Of a stretch of DNA of 64,000 nt, positions 1 through 8,938 are shown in pieces. The notes beneath the pieces are model-generated. The model was given only the letters and a program-made list of their open reading frames with translations. It was not told the origin of the DNA and made no database searches. The stretch spans positions 16,750 to 80,749 of the forward strand of contig JANXYO010000021.1 in the NCBI GenBank assembly GCA_025356015.1. The letters are read 5' to 3'. The DNA comes from Spirochaetaceae bacterium. GTDB taxonomy: Bacteria; Spirochaetota; Spirochaetia; Treponematales; Rectinemataceae. A program made the translations under genes and the position numbers. How positions within the stretch are numbered: position 1 is the stretch's first letter; each line of letters opens with the position of its first letter.

Positions 1-270
1 GGAACCCCGGTGCGCGCCGCCATGGACGGGGTGGTGGCCGACCTTGGCTACAATCCCAACTTCGGCAATTACGTGATCCTGAGCCACGCCGACGGCCTGC
101 AGACTCTCTACGGCCACCTGAGCGCCCACAAGACCTCGATCGGGGCGAGGGTGGCCCAGGGGACGGTCATCGGCCTCTCCGGCAGCACGGGCTACAGCAC
201 GGGGCCCCACCTCCACTTCGGCCTGTACCGCAGGGGAGCGCCCATGAATCCCTTGAAGTTCCTGAAATAG
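1..270 (+). CDS. M23 (LytM-like) peptidase, C-terminal part
   Basis: The gene enters from the left edge, so only the last 89 codons are visible. The segment is the core of a zinc M23 endopeptidase fold. It contains YGHLS followed by a Gly-rich stretch (GTVIGLSGSTGYSTGPHLHF), with the catalytic/zinc HLH motif at about residues 70-72 and the usual NPLKFL ending. M23 enzymes cleave peptide cross-bridges in peptidoglycan outside the cytoplasm, often as cell-division or envelope factors. The first M23 zinc ligand (the HxxxD region) and any signal peptide lie outside the window. An enzymatically inactive scaffold version cannot be excluded from this part alone. Confidence 0.88.
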   Translation, partial: GTPVRAAMDGVVADLGYNPNFGNYVILSHADGLQTLYGHLSAHKTSIGARVAQGTVIGLSGSTGYSTGPHLHFGLYRRGAPMNPLKFLK

Positions 271-353
271 TGTCTAAAATATAACTGACCCGGCGAACGG
301 CCTTGAAGCCGGGACCCCGAAGCCGGTATGCTGGTGAAGGATTGGAGTGCAGC

Positions 354-473
354 ATGAGAAAGCTCGTCGTCATCCTCGTCGTTCTCGTCGCGGTGTTCAC
401 CTTCATCAGGGATTACCCGGCCGCCCGGGCCGATTCGGCCAATGCCGGGATCCGCTCGGCCCTGACGCCCTAG
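354..473 (+). CDS. Small single-span exported or membrane peptide (39 aa)
   Basis: A short frame starts with ATG at 354, with GGAG about 7 bases upstream. It encodes MRKLVVILVVLVAVFTFI followed by a short polar tail ending in a stop at 471-473. The N-terminus has two positive charges followed by a 14-residue hydrophobic run, typical of a signal anchor or a very small membrane protein. It sits alone between the M23 gene and a rho-independent terminator at 544-572 and could share that transcript. No family is recognised. It could be a truncated relic of a longer secreted protein. Confidence 0.5.
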   Translation: MRKLVVILVVLVAVFTFIRDYPAARADSANAGIRSALTP

Positions 474-477
474 TACT

Positions 478-526
478 GTATGATTGGGTAGACAGCCTCA
501 TCGCAATAAAGTGTGATTAAGTAGAC
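478..526 (+). promoter_or_regulatory. Direct repeats, possible enhancer sites for the sigma-54 promoter
   Basis: Two copies of GTnTGATTnnGTAGAC lie at 478-493 and 511-526. They match at 13 of 16 positions and are offset by exactly 33 bases, about three helical turns. They are 100-160 bases upstream of the perfect sigma-54 promoter at 626-641. Position and phasing are what is expected of upstream activating sequences bound by an NtrC-type activator. The terminator at 544-572 lies between them and the promoter, which does not prevent DNA looping. The functional assignment is inference. Confidence 0.45.
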
Positions 527-543
527 GTAAGGCCGACTGATCG

Positions 544-572
544 GAACCGCCCTCCCGGGCGGTTCTTTTTTT
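544..572 (+). terminator. Rho-independent terminator
   Basis: A 9-base-pair stem (GAACCGCCC with GGGCGGTTC) and a 4-base loop are followed by seven T residues. It closes transcription from the small ORF or M23 side and insulates the sigma-54 promoter downstream. Confidence 0.88.
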
Positions 573-625
573 ATGTCGTTTTCCGATAATGCTTTACACC
601 GAAACGAAACTGAGTATCCTCCGCT

Positions 626-641
626 TGGCACGCAAGTTGCT
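626..641 (+). promoter_or_regulatory. Sigma-54 (-24/-12) promoter
   Basis: TGGCACG-N4-TTGCT is an exact match to the RpoN consensus TGGCACG-N4-TTGCW, with GG and GC exactly 12 bases apart. The predicted transcription start is near 651, only about 15 bases before the sigma-factor start codon at 666. A GGAG ribosome-binding site lies at 652-655, at the very 5' end of the message. Confidence 0.87.
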
Positions 642-665
642 CTATTACTTGCGGAGACACACGAT

Positions 666-1508
666 ATGAAAGCGATGACCATGAACAAGGGACAGGACGA
701 CGAACTCCAAGCCTACTACGCCGCGATCAAACGCATAAACCTACTCACACCCGAGGAGGAGCGCGAGCTTTCCGCCAAGGCCCTCCGTGGCGAGGAGGAG
801 GCGAGGCGCAGGCTGATCGAAGCCAACCTGAGGCTTGTCGTCAAGATAGCGCGCGGCTACATGACCCCCGACATGCCCCTCCTCGACCTCATCCAGGAGG
901 GAAACATCGGCCTCATCAAGGCGGCCGAGAAATACGACGGGGAAAGGAACGTGCGCTTCTCGACCTATGCCTCCTGGTGGATCAAGCAGTCGATCACCCG
1001 GGCCCTCGTCAACAGCCGCCGCGCGATCCGCCTGCCTCACCGCAAGGAGGAGCTCATCAGGCGGGTCCAGAGGACCTACAGCGTCCTGACCCAGATCCTC
1101 CACAGGGAGCCCACCCAGGCCGAGATAGCCGGCGAGCTGCGGGTGAGCGAGGAGTTGATCGACGCCGTCATGGCCATGGCCGGAAGCCTGGTCTCCCTCG
1201 AGAACGACGGCGGGGACGAGGGAGGGGCTGTCATCGACGTCTACGAGGACTACAGCTACAGCCCCGACGCCGAGCTGATGCGCTCCTGTGCCAAGACCGA
1301 GACCGTCAGGATGCTGGAGATCCTCCTCGAGAAGGAGAGGAGGATCCTGATGTACCGCTTCGAGGCCTTTGGTGGCGAGCGCCATACCCTCAAGAGCATC
1401 GGTGCCGAGCTGGGCATCTCGCCGGAGACTGTCCGCCAGATAGAGAAGCGTGCACTGAGAAAGCTCAAGGATTCGACCCCTGGTTTCGCGATGCCCTACG
1501 TGTCCTAA
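666..1508 (+). CDS. Sigma-70 family RNA polymerase sigma factor (group 2, RpoS/RpoD-like)
   Basis: A 280-residue sigma factor. Region 1.2 is at about 10-45. Region 2 is at about 50-120, with the core-binding LLDLIQEGNIGLIKA and the -10-reading FSTYASWWIKQSI. Region 3 follows. Region 4 is at about 225-270, with a helix-turn-helix ending in SPETVRQIEKRALRKLK. It lacks the long region 1.1 of a housekeeping RpoD, and its size fits an alternative factor of the RpoS/RpoH class. The start at 666 is chosen because GGAG lies 10 bases upstream; ATGs at 675 and 681 are alternatives. It is transcribed from a perfect sigma-54 promoter, which suggests an RpoN-to-sigma cascade like RpoN-RpoS in Borrelia. 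Orthology to RpoS is not claimed. Confidence 0.9.
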   Translation: MKAMTMNKGQDDELQAYYAAIKRINLLTPEEERELSAKALRGEEEARRRLIEANLRLVVKIARGYMTPDMPLLDLIQEGNIGLIKAAEKYDGERNVRFSTYASWWIKQSITRALVNSRRAIRLPHRKEELIRRVQRTYSVLTQILHREPTQAEIAGELRVSEELIDAVMAMAGSLVSLENDGGDEGGAVIDVYEDYSYSPDAELMRSCAKTETVRMLEILLEKERRILMYRFEAFGGERHTLKSIGAELGISPETVRQIEKRALRKLKDSTPGFAMPYVS

Positions 1509-1541
1509 GCTCCCTGCCGGGCCGAGCCGATACTAGGGATC

Positions 1542-2736
1542 GTGGCCCCATCCCCTTCACGATCAGGACGACGTCCCCGAAACGCCCCGGGCAGGGCCCC
1601 GGCGAAGGCCAGGGCCGGAGCCAGGGCCCGACCCTCCCAGCCTCCGTCTCCTTCATCCACCTGGGTCTTCATCGCCGCCGCCCTCCTCCTGGTCGGTCTA
1701 GCCCTTGGCATTGTGGCCCTGGCCGGATCGGTGGCCCCTGCCGGGGCCCGCGCCATGCCCGTCGCCGAGGGCGCCCTCGACCCCGGGCTCAGGGACGGCG
1801 AGGCCCCCGATGCCGCGGGGATCCAGTCCGAGGCCCTCCGCGTCGCGGCCGCCTCGGCCGAGTCAGGCGCGCCCGCCGCGTCGGCCGAGTCACCCGCATC
1901 GGCCGGGTCGGCCGCCCTGCCCGATACCCGATCCGCGACCGCTGCGGCTCCCCTGGCTGCCGGACAGAAGCCAGGCGGGACCTCGCCCTCTGCAGTTCCG
2001 GCCCACAGGGCCACATGCCGGCCCGAGCCGGCCGCGCCCCCCCATCTGCGGCCGAAAGCGGCGAAAAAGGTCCTCATATTTGTAATTGACGATGCAGGCA
2101 ACAATTCCCGCCAGCTCGAGCCCTTCCTGAAGCTGCCCTTCCCCCTCACGATCGCCGTCCTGCCTGGCCTCCCCTACAGCCTCGCCGACGCCCATGCGGT
2201 GAAGGCTGCCAGCAAGGAGCTGATCCTCCACCAGCCCATGGAGGCCGTCGGAGGCCAGGATCCCGGCCCAGGGGCGCTCAGGCTCGGGATGGATCCCGCC
2301 ACGGTCGCCCAGGTGATAGACGCGAACCTGAGGACTGTCCCCGGGGCCGTGGGCATGAACAACCACATGGGCTCAGCGGTGACCGCCGACCCCCAGCTCA
2401 TGGATGCCGTCGCGGCGGTTGCAAAAGAGCGGGGAATCTACTATCTTAACTCACTCACCATCTCCGGCACGGCGACCGCCTTGGCCGCGCGCCGGGAGGG
2501 AATCCGATATTGGGAGCGTTCCGTGTTCCTCGACAATACGCCTGATCGGGTATCGATATTCCGCGCCGTGGATGATGGCAAGAAACGTGCCACCAAGGGC
2601 GGGAGCGCTATCATGATCGGCCATGTCTGGTCGGCAGAGCTCGCCCAGGCACTCATGGAACTCTATCCCCAGCTCGTCGAGGAAGGTTTCTCCCTCTCCA
2701 CCATCTCGCGCTTCATGATCCAGGAAGCCGAGGAGG

Positions 2737-2759
<23 letters not shown>
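1542..2759 (+). CDS. Divergent polysaccharide deacetylase (YibQ/DUF610-like), membrane-anchored
   Basis: A 405-residue protein. It has a basic N-terminus, one membrane span at about 40-64, then a 100-residue Ala/Pro/Ser-rich linker with degenerate SAESPA-type repeats. The catalytic-like domain runs from about 170 to 395. That domain has the family landmarks VIDDAGNN, LHQPMEA and NNHMGS, which hold the metal-site residues of divergent polysaccharide deacetylases. Such proteins act in the periplasm, and in several diderms they sit in cell-envelope loci. The start is GTG at 1542 with only a weak, closely spaced AGGGA, so the true start may differ. The 3' end overlaps tsaD by 23 bases, which implies co-transcription. 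The preceding sigma gene ends 33 bases upstream. Confidence 0.85.
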
Positions 2760-3768
<1,009 letters not shown>

Positions 3769-3837
3769 GCACGGACTGAACTTCCTGAAGCGCCGCCCCC
3801 CTTGAGGCGCGTGATGACCCTAGGGGGCTCCAGAGCC

Positions 3838-4392
3838 ATGCGATCGATAGCGTCCCTGCTTTTCACCTGCCTCGCGATATCGGCGGCTGCCTCGCCCTTC
3901 GGCTTTGAGCTCAAGGGAGGGGGCTGTCTGGGCCTCGACAGAGCCCTGCGCGGGGTGGGCATCTCGGCCACGCTGAGCCTGGGCTCGGGCAAGCTCGTGC
4001 CGGGCATTAGGGCCCGCCTCGACTACGACGCCTCCCTCGGGCCCCTCATCGCAGGCGCCGAGCTTTCGGTGGCTGTAGGGGACGAGGTCGCCCTCCTGGT
4101 CGGGGGCGAGCTGCCCCTCTCTGACCTCAGCCTCGAGACCCAGGGCTCCCGCATCGCTCTTTCTCCCCGGCCCTGGCCCAACCGCTTCGGCATCTCGGCC
4201 CTCCTGGCCAAGCTCGCTCCGGGAGCCGCCGGCCGGCCTGCCTGCCGCCTCGAGACCGAGTTCTCCTGGAGCGCCTATGGCATCGAGGCCGGCTCGCCGG
4301 GAGAGGCCTTGCCTGCGGCAGTGACGGGAGTCGCCGGCTTCGCCGCGGGTTTCAGGGCCTTCATCTTCCTGGCCCTCTCATGGAGACCCTGA
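3838..4392 (+). CDS. Secreted hypothetical protein, possible small beta-barrel
   Basis: The start at 3838 is preferred because AGGGGG lies about 10 bases upstream and because it gives a clean signal peptide (MRSIASLLFTCLAISAAASP). An upstream in-frame TTG at 3802 is less likely. The mature part (about 160 residues) is rich in Gly, Leu and Ser. It has alternating polar and hydrophobic stretches (GISATLSLGSG, LIAGAELSVAVG, LLVGGELPL) and ends in FLALSWRP, which fits a small outer-membrane or periplasmic barrel. No family is recognised. It lies between tsaD and an aminopeptidase on the same strand with short spacers, so it may belong to the same transcript. Confidence 0.6.
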   Translation: MRSIASLLFTCLAISAAASPFGFELKGGGCLGLDRALRGVGISATLSLGSGKLVPGIRARLDYDASLGPLIAGAELSVAVGDEVALLVGGELPLSDLSLETQGSRIALSPRPWPNRFGISALLAKLAPGAAGRPACRLETEFSWSAYGIEAGSPGEALPAAVTGVAGFAAGFRAFIFLALSWRP

Positions 4393-4423
4393 AGACTTGA
4401 CACGGGCCGCGGCTGGGGGCTAA

Positions 4424-5563
4424 GTGGAAGCAATGAACAGCCTAAGCGCCGCAGCCACATTCCCCGAAGACGCCACCCTCGCGGCCGCCGCAGAAGTCGC
4501 CGTCCGAGATGTGCTCAAGGCCCGCCCTGGCGAGAAGGCCCTGATCATCACCAACCCCGAGCGGGAGGTCCTGCAGATCGCGGCCGCCCTCTACGACGCC
4601 CTGGTGGCGGCCAAGGCCAGACCGACCATGCTGATCCAGGGGATCAAGGGCCAGATGGACAACGCCGAGGAAGCCGTCATCGCAGCCTTCGAGGCCCAGC
4701 CCGACATCGTGATGTCAATCTCGGCCGGGAAGATCGGCAAGGATGCCGAGGGCATCAGGACGCCCTACGACTGGGACGGGGTGTCCTACGACCACGTCTT
4801 CCACTACCAGCTCCACGGTTCCAGGACCCTGCGCGCCTTCTGGTCGCCGAGCATCTCCCGAGCCATGTTCATCAAGACTGTCCCCATCGACTACGCCCAG
4901 CTCCAGGAGAGGTGCCGCAGCATCAAGGCCATCCTCGATCGCGCTGTGTCGGTGCGCGTCACCAACGCCAATGGCACCGACCTCCACATAGGCCTCTTAG
5001 GCAGGCTCGCGAAGAGCGACAACGGCGACTACTCCTGCGAAGGCTCGGGCGGCAACCTCCCCGCGGGCGAGGTCTTTATCTCTCCCGAACTTGGGACGGC
5101 ACGGGGCAGCCTCGTGTTCGACGGCTCCATCGCGGGAACCAAGGACGACATCCTCATAGCCGAGCCCATCAGATGCACTGTCGAAGCCGGCTTCGTGGTC
5201 AAGATAGAGGGCGGGGCCGAGGCCCGGGAGCTCCTCGCTGCCCTCGAGACGGGCGCCGAGGGCGCGAGGCGCATGGCGGGGAAGGGCGAGCTCTCGGCCG
5301 AGAAGGCCGAAGCCTATGCCCGGAACGCCCGCTCCCTCGGGGAGCTCGGAATCGGCCTCAACCCCGCGGCCGAGGTGGTGGGCAACATGCTGGAAGACGA
5401 AAAGGCCTTCAGGACCTGCCATGTGGCCATCGGCTCCAACTACGACGAGGACGCCCCCGCCCTCATCCACCTCGACGGCCTTGTCTCCCGCCCCACGATC
5501 GCGGCGGTCATGAAGGACGGCAGCCAGGTCATCATCGAGCGCGACGGCGAGCTCCTCGTCTAG
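4424..5563 (+). CDS. M29-type aminopeptidase family protein
   Basis: 379 residues resembling the M29 (AmpS/aminopeptidase II) metallopeptidase superfamily, which also includes NicX-like dioxygenases. Landmarks are SGGNLPAGEVFISPE around residue 205, the internal IRCTVEAGFVVKIEGG, and a C-terminal GIGLNPAAEVVGNMLEDEK followed by HVAIGSN and HLDGLV. In M29 enzymes these Glu, His and Asp residues hold two metal ions. They are visible here, so the protein is probably an active cytoplasmic hydrolase of unknown substrate. The start is GTG at 4424 after GGGGG, or ATG at 4433; the sequence does not decide. It is followed by a separate lipoprotein gene with its own promoter. Confidence 0.78.
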   Translation: MEAMNSLSAAATFPEDATLAAAAEVAVRDVLKARPGEKALIITNPEREVLQIAAALYDALVAAKARPTMLIQGIKGQMDNAEEAVIAAFEAQPDIVMSISAGKIGKDAEGIRTPYDWDGVSYDHVFHYQLHGSRTLRAFWSPSISRAMFIKTVPIDYAQLQERCRSIKAILDRAVSVRVTNANGTDLHIGLLGRLAKSDNGDYSCEGSGGNLPAGEVFISPELGTARGSLVFDGSIAGTKDDILIAEPIRCTVEAGFVVKIEGGAEARELLAALETGAEGARRMAGKGELSAEKAEAYARNARSLGELGIGLNPAAEVVGNMLEDEKAFRTCHVAIGSNYDEDAPALIHLDGLVSRPTIAAVMKDGSQVIIERDGELLV

Positions 5564-5613
5564 GCGCCCCTGCGATGGGGAAGGCCTTCGATGTGAAATT
5601 AGGAAGCACCAGA

Positions 5614-5642
5614 TTGTTTCGCGCTATTTTTCGCGATAAAAT
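5614..5642 (+). promoter_or_regulatory. Sigma-70 type promoter for the lipoprotein gene
   Basis: TTGTTT (5614-5619), a 17-base spacer and TAAAAT (5637-5642) form a good housekeeping promoter in a locally AT-rich patch. A full AGGAGG ribosome-binding site follows at 5663-5668. The first in-frame ATG lies 25 bases beyond it. Confidence 0.6.
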
Positions 5643-5693
5643 GGCTAAGGTCTCAAAAATCCAGGAGGATTTCGAACGCGAATCTCTAAACTC

Positions 5694-6329
5694 ATGTCTC
5701 TCGTCGCCATCGTCGCAATTCTCGCCCTGTCCTGTTCCACCGGGGGCGGAACCGACAAGCCAGCGGACACCTACACGATCAGCACCCTTCCATCTAAGAT
5801 CATGATGGACGTCCCAGCCTCACTGGTGAGCACGGCGGCCAAGGGAGTGACGGCCAAGGGCGCCGGCCCGACAGACGGATCGTATGTTTTCGTCAAGAGC
5901 ATGGTCTCGATGATGCAGGACTGCGCGGCCTCTGTCTCGATGATGTTCGTCCTGGGCGATTTCGCGATCTCGCAGAACAATCTCCAGCTCGACAGCGGCG
6001 ATCATCCCGATCTCACCATCACCCTGACCGAGGAGCTGTACAACGCCATGCTGGACGCCGCGCCAGCCGGCACCGAGGGCCCCGACCGCAGCGCCATCGG
6101 CGAGACGGCGAAACTGGGCGTGAACTACAAGGCGACCATCGGTGCCTACGACCAGGGCGGCTTCATCAATTCCCATGACACCACCTTGACCTTCCCCGAC
6201 ATGTTCCACAGCTTCCTGGCGGACGGAACCTTCATCGACCCCAGCGGAACCGATGCCTACCAGGCCAAATACAACGAGTCAGCCACCACGGCGGCTCTGA
6301 ACTCTCTCGTGGCCGACTCGGGAATTTAG
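5694..6329 (+). CDS. Lipoprotein of unknown function; start codon possibly altered
   Basis: About 211 residues. A hydrophobic segment ends in the lipobox LALSC, so the protein should be lipid-anchored at the new N-terminal Cys. The rest shows no family I recognise: acidic and Gly-rich, with DGSYVFVKSMVSMMQDC and a Phe-rich C-terminal part. As read from ATG 5694, the signal peptide has no positive charge and the ATG is 25 bases from the AGGAGG at 5663. If the ACG at 5676 acted as, or once was, the start, the peptide would begin (M)RISKLMSLVAIVAILALSC. That is a textbook lipoprotein leader with 7-base spacing. Its own promoter and terminator make it monocistronic. Confidence 0.75.
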   Translation: MSLVAIVAILALSCSTGGGTDKPADTYTISTLPSKIMMDVPASLVSTAAKGVTAKGAGPTDGSYVFVKSMVSMMQDCAASVSMMFVLGDFAISQNNLQLDSGDHPDLTITLTEELYNAMLDAAPAGTEGPDRSAIGETAKLGVNYKATIGAYDQGGFINSHDTTLTFPDMFHSFLADGTFIDPSGTDAYQAKYNESATTAALNSLVADSGI

Positions 6330-6359
6330 ACAGGCGCCGACCGCGATCCCTGTGATCGG

Positions 6360-6386
6360 AGGCCCCCGCGAACAGGGGGGCCTTTT
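6360..6386 (+). terminator. Rho-independent terminator after the lipoprotein gene
   Basis: AGGCCCCC pairs with GGGGGCCT around a 7-base loop, followed by TTTTCTT. It lies 30 bases after the lipoprotein stop codon and separates it from lysK. Confidence 0.8.
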
Positions 6387-6449
6387 CTTGGGTGGGCGCC
6401 CGGGCGCCTCCGTTGCCGCAGGGCCGCGCCTCGGGCTATACTCGGTCCC

Positions 6450-8030
6450 ATGGAACAACCGAACAGGGCAGGACACTGGGCCGACGCGACGGCCGACCAG
6501 ATCATCGCGGAGAAGGGCGACAAGGAACTCTATACCTGCGCCTCGGGGATAACCCCCTCCGGCACGGTGCACGTGGGCAACTTCCGCGAGATGATCTCGG
6601 TCGATCTCGTGGTGCGCGCCCTGCGCGACAAGGGCAAGAAGGTCCGCTTCATATATAGCTGGGACGACTACGACACCTTCCGCAAGGTGCCGGTCAACAT
6701 GCCGGAGCAGGAGATGCTAAGCGCCCACCTGCGCTTCCCCATCACCCTGGTCCCCGACCCCTGGAAGCGGGACTCGAGCTATGCCCGCCACCACGAGGTC
6801 GACGTCGAGACGGTCCTGCCCCTCGTGGGCATAGCGCCGGAGTTCATCTGCCAATCGGAGCGGTATCGCGCATCGCGCTACGCCGAGGGCATGAGGCGCG
6901 CGCTGGAGAAGCGCGAGGCCCTTAAGGTCATCCTCGACAAGTACCGCGACGAGGACCACAAGATCCAGGGCGAGTGGTGGCCGATCACCGTCTTCTGCGA
7001 CAGCTGCAACCGCGACACCACCGTGATCGAGGCCTGGGACGGGGACTGGGGCCTGTCTTACCACTGCGAGACCTGCGGCCACGCCGAGAAGCTCGACCTC
7101 CGCAAGGCCAAGGGGGCCAAGCTCCTGTGGCGAGTCGACTGGCCCATGCGCTGGGCCTACGAGGGCGTCGACTTCGAGCCCGCCGGCAAGGACCACCATT
7201 CCCAGGGCGGCTCCTTCGACACCGCCAAACATGTCGTCGAGGATGTCTACGGCTCCAAGCCGCCGATCAGCTTCCGCTACGACTTCATCGGGATCAAGGG
7301 CTCGCCCGGCAAGATGTCCTCGAGCAAGGGCAAGGTCGTCGACCTGCCGGACATCCTGCGCGTCTACCAGAGCGAGGTGGTCCGCTACCTCTTCGCGGGC
7401 ACCAGGCCCAACACCGAGTTCGTCATCAGCTTCGACCTCGATGTCATCAAGATCTACGAGGACTACGCCAAGACCGAGAGGATCTACTGGGGCACCGAGG
7501 CGGCGAAGGACGAGGAGACCGGGCTCAAGGAGAGGCGGATCTACGAGCTCTCCCAGGTCGGTGCCGTGCCCGAGCGCATGCCCTACCAGGTCCCCTTCCG
7601 CCACCTGTGCAGCCTGCTGCAGATCCACCTGGGCGATGTGGACAGGGTCCTCGAGGCCCTGAGCGGCATCGAGAAGGACCAGGAGCCGCGCATGCGCGAG
7701 CGCTGCGCCTGCGCCTGGTACTGGATCACCGAGTGCTCGCCGGCTGATTTCCGCTTCTCGATCAGGCCCGAGGGCGAGAAGATGGGCGTCGAGCCCAACG
7801 AGGCGGCGGCCCTGCGCGCCCTGCGCGAGCTGGCGATGAGCGGCCCGCGCGACGAGAAGCTCCTCGCCGAGGCGATCTACGCCGTGGCCACGGCCAACGG
7901 CATCGATTCCAAGGCCCTCTTCAAGCTCGCCTACCGCGCCCTGATCGACAAGGACCAGGGCCCCCGGCTCGCGGGCTTCCTCCTCTCCCTGGGCGGGGAG
8001 CGGGTGGCCAGGATCCTCTCGGCGTACTAA
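6450..8030 (+). CDS. lysK: Class I lysyl-tRNA synthetase
   Basis: 526 residues with the class I signature of archaeal/spirochaetal LysRS. The HIGH-type motif is SGTVHVGNFRE near residue 40. A zinc-finger-like CDSC...CETC lies around 180-215, and the KMSKS-type motif is PGKMSSSKGKVV near residue 290. A helical anticodon-binding C-terminal domain follows. It charges tRNA-Lys in the cytoplasm. Most bacteria use the unrelated class II enzyme. Class I is typical of archaea, spirochaetes and some alphaproteobacteria, which is the strongest taxonomic hint in the window. The ATG at 6450 follows a terminator, so the gene appears to have its own promoter. A hairpin at 8076-8109 ends it. Confidence 0.96.
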   Translation: MEQPNRAGHWADATADQIIAEKGDKELYTCASGITPSGTVHVGNFREMISVDLVVRALRDKGKKVRFIYSWDDYDTFRKVPVNMPEQEMLSAHLRFPITLVPDPWKRDSSYARHHEVDVETVLPLVGIAPEFICQSERYRASRYAEGMRRALEKREALKVILDKYRDEDHKIQGEWWPITVFCDSCNRDTTVIEAWDGDWGLSYHCETCGHAEKLDLRKAKGAKLLWRVDWPMRWAYEGVDFEPAGKDHHSQGGSFDTAKHVVEDVYGSKPPISFRYDFIGIKGSPGKMSSSKGKVVDLPDILRVYQSEVVRYLFAGTRPNTEFVISFDLDVIKIYEDYAKTERIYWGTEAAKDEETGLKERRIYELSQVGAVPERMPYQVPFRHLCSLLQIHLGDVDRVLEALSGIEKDQEPRMRERCACAWYWITECSPADFRFSIRPEGEKMGVEPNEAAALRALRELAMSGPRDEKLLAEAIYAVATANGIDSKALFKLAYRALIDKDQGPRLAGFLLSLGGERVARILSAY

Positions 8031-8075
8031 AGGACGGGGGAAGCACACACAGGCTGGAGGACTCTGGAGACGATT

Positions 8076-8120
8076 AGGCCCGGCCAGGGTAGTGATCCCG
8101 GCCGGGCCTTTCGCTTTTCG
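8076..8120 (+). terminator. Terminator hairpin after lysK
   Basis: AGGCCCGGCC (8076-8085) pairs perfectly with GGCCGGGCCT (8100-8109), followed by TTCGCTTTT. The T-tract is interrupted but orientation and position fit lysK. The out-of-frame extension of the neighbouring outer-membrane gene runs into it. Confidence 0.7.
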
Positions 8121-8131
8121 CGGAGCGCGAA

Positions 8132-8721
8132 TCAGAAGAAGATGCCGAGCTCGATGCCGAAGTTGCGGCGTCGACCTTCGAGAGCCCCGATTGCTTTGGC
8201 TCATACGATATTAAAGTGTAGCGCAGCCCGAGGGCCATGCCCTTCATGAACATGTAGTCGGCCTGCATCGTCAGGCCGAGGGCATAGTTGAACTTGAAGT
8301 CGTAGCCCGAGAGCTGGCCGCTCCCGGAGAAGGAGTTGGCGATGTGATAGGCCGGCCCCACGCCAACCCGCAGCTCCTTCCAGTGCGCGAAGGCCAGGAG
8401 CTCGAAGGGGAAGCGGAAGAAATCGGCGTTCGCGTTGCTAGCTTCTTTTATTGTGCTGTACTTGAGCCCGACCGTGCCCTGGAGATCGAGTGCGACCGGA
8501 CCGAGCCTCGCGAGGTCCTGGGCCACGGCGCCCCCAAAGACACAGAGACCCTGGCCGGCCTTCACATCGGAAGTCGAGCCATCGCTATACGTGAGTGACA
8601 GCAGCTTCTCGCCCCCGAACTCGGCCCCGAGGCCAATGAGGCCCCTCACCGAAATTCCAAAGGCAGGCATCGCCAGTGCCAGGATCGCGCCCAGGGCCAA
8701 AGCCATCTTTCGCTTCGTCAT
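8132..8721 (-). pseudogene. Outer-membrane beta-barrel protein with a 3'-end frameshift
   Basis: The start at 8721 has an excellent GGAAGGAGG and a signal peptide (MTKRKMALALGAILALAMPAFG). The body shows alternating strands typical of a small outer-membrane barrel, including FNYALGLTMQADYMFMKGMALGLRYTLISYEP. After residue ~180 the open frame becomes a low-complexity Ser/Ala run that ends at 8074 inside the lysK terminator. The next reading frame instead gives RNFGIELGIFF and a stop at 8132-8134. That is a perfect outer-membrane C-terminal strand ending in Phe. A one-base deletion near 8165-8180 explains both. It may be a real mutation, phase variation or a consensus error. Confidence 0.72.
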
Positions 8722-8889
8722 GCTTCCTCCTTCCAAGTGGAACCACAATCGTGGTCCCGCATTCCCGAGATAGCGCCTCGCGGCGTCATTGGTCTGTTTA
8801 CTTTATTCGAATCGAGGAATCGCGTTTTCGGGAACCAAGCATGCCAATCCGAAGCTGTAAATGGGTCGGGAGATTCCAGGTCCCGATGC

Positions 8890-8918
8890 TTGACATAGGC
8901 CAGTTTGTTGGAGATATT
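8890..8918 (+). promoter_or_regulatory. Sigma-70 promoter of the marR gene
   Basis: TTGACA (8890-8895), a 17-base spacer and GATATT (8913-8918). The expected start of transcription is about 8925, next to the ATG at 8926, so the message could be leaderless. The operator at 8917-8938 overlaps the -10 box and the start site. Confidence 0.6.
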
Positions 8919-8938
8919 TGGTTCGATGTCGAACCAAA
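8917..8938. promoter_or_regulatory. MarR operator 1 (perfect palindrome)
   Basis: TTTGGTTCGA and TCGAACCAAA are perfect 10-base arms around TG. The site covers the -10 box, transcription start and start codon of the marR gene. This is a classic autorepression layout. A second, related site is at 9399-9420. Confidence 0.72.

Noticed and set aside
2577..2592. Minus-strand TGGCACG-N4-TTGCC, a near-perfect sigma-54 promoter
   Set aside because: It lies inside the deacetylase coding region with no minus-strand gene downstream, and the last base is off consensus; most likely chance or at best an antisense promoter.
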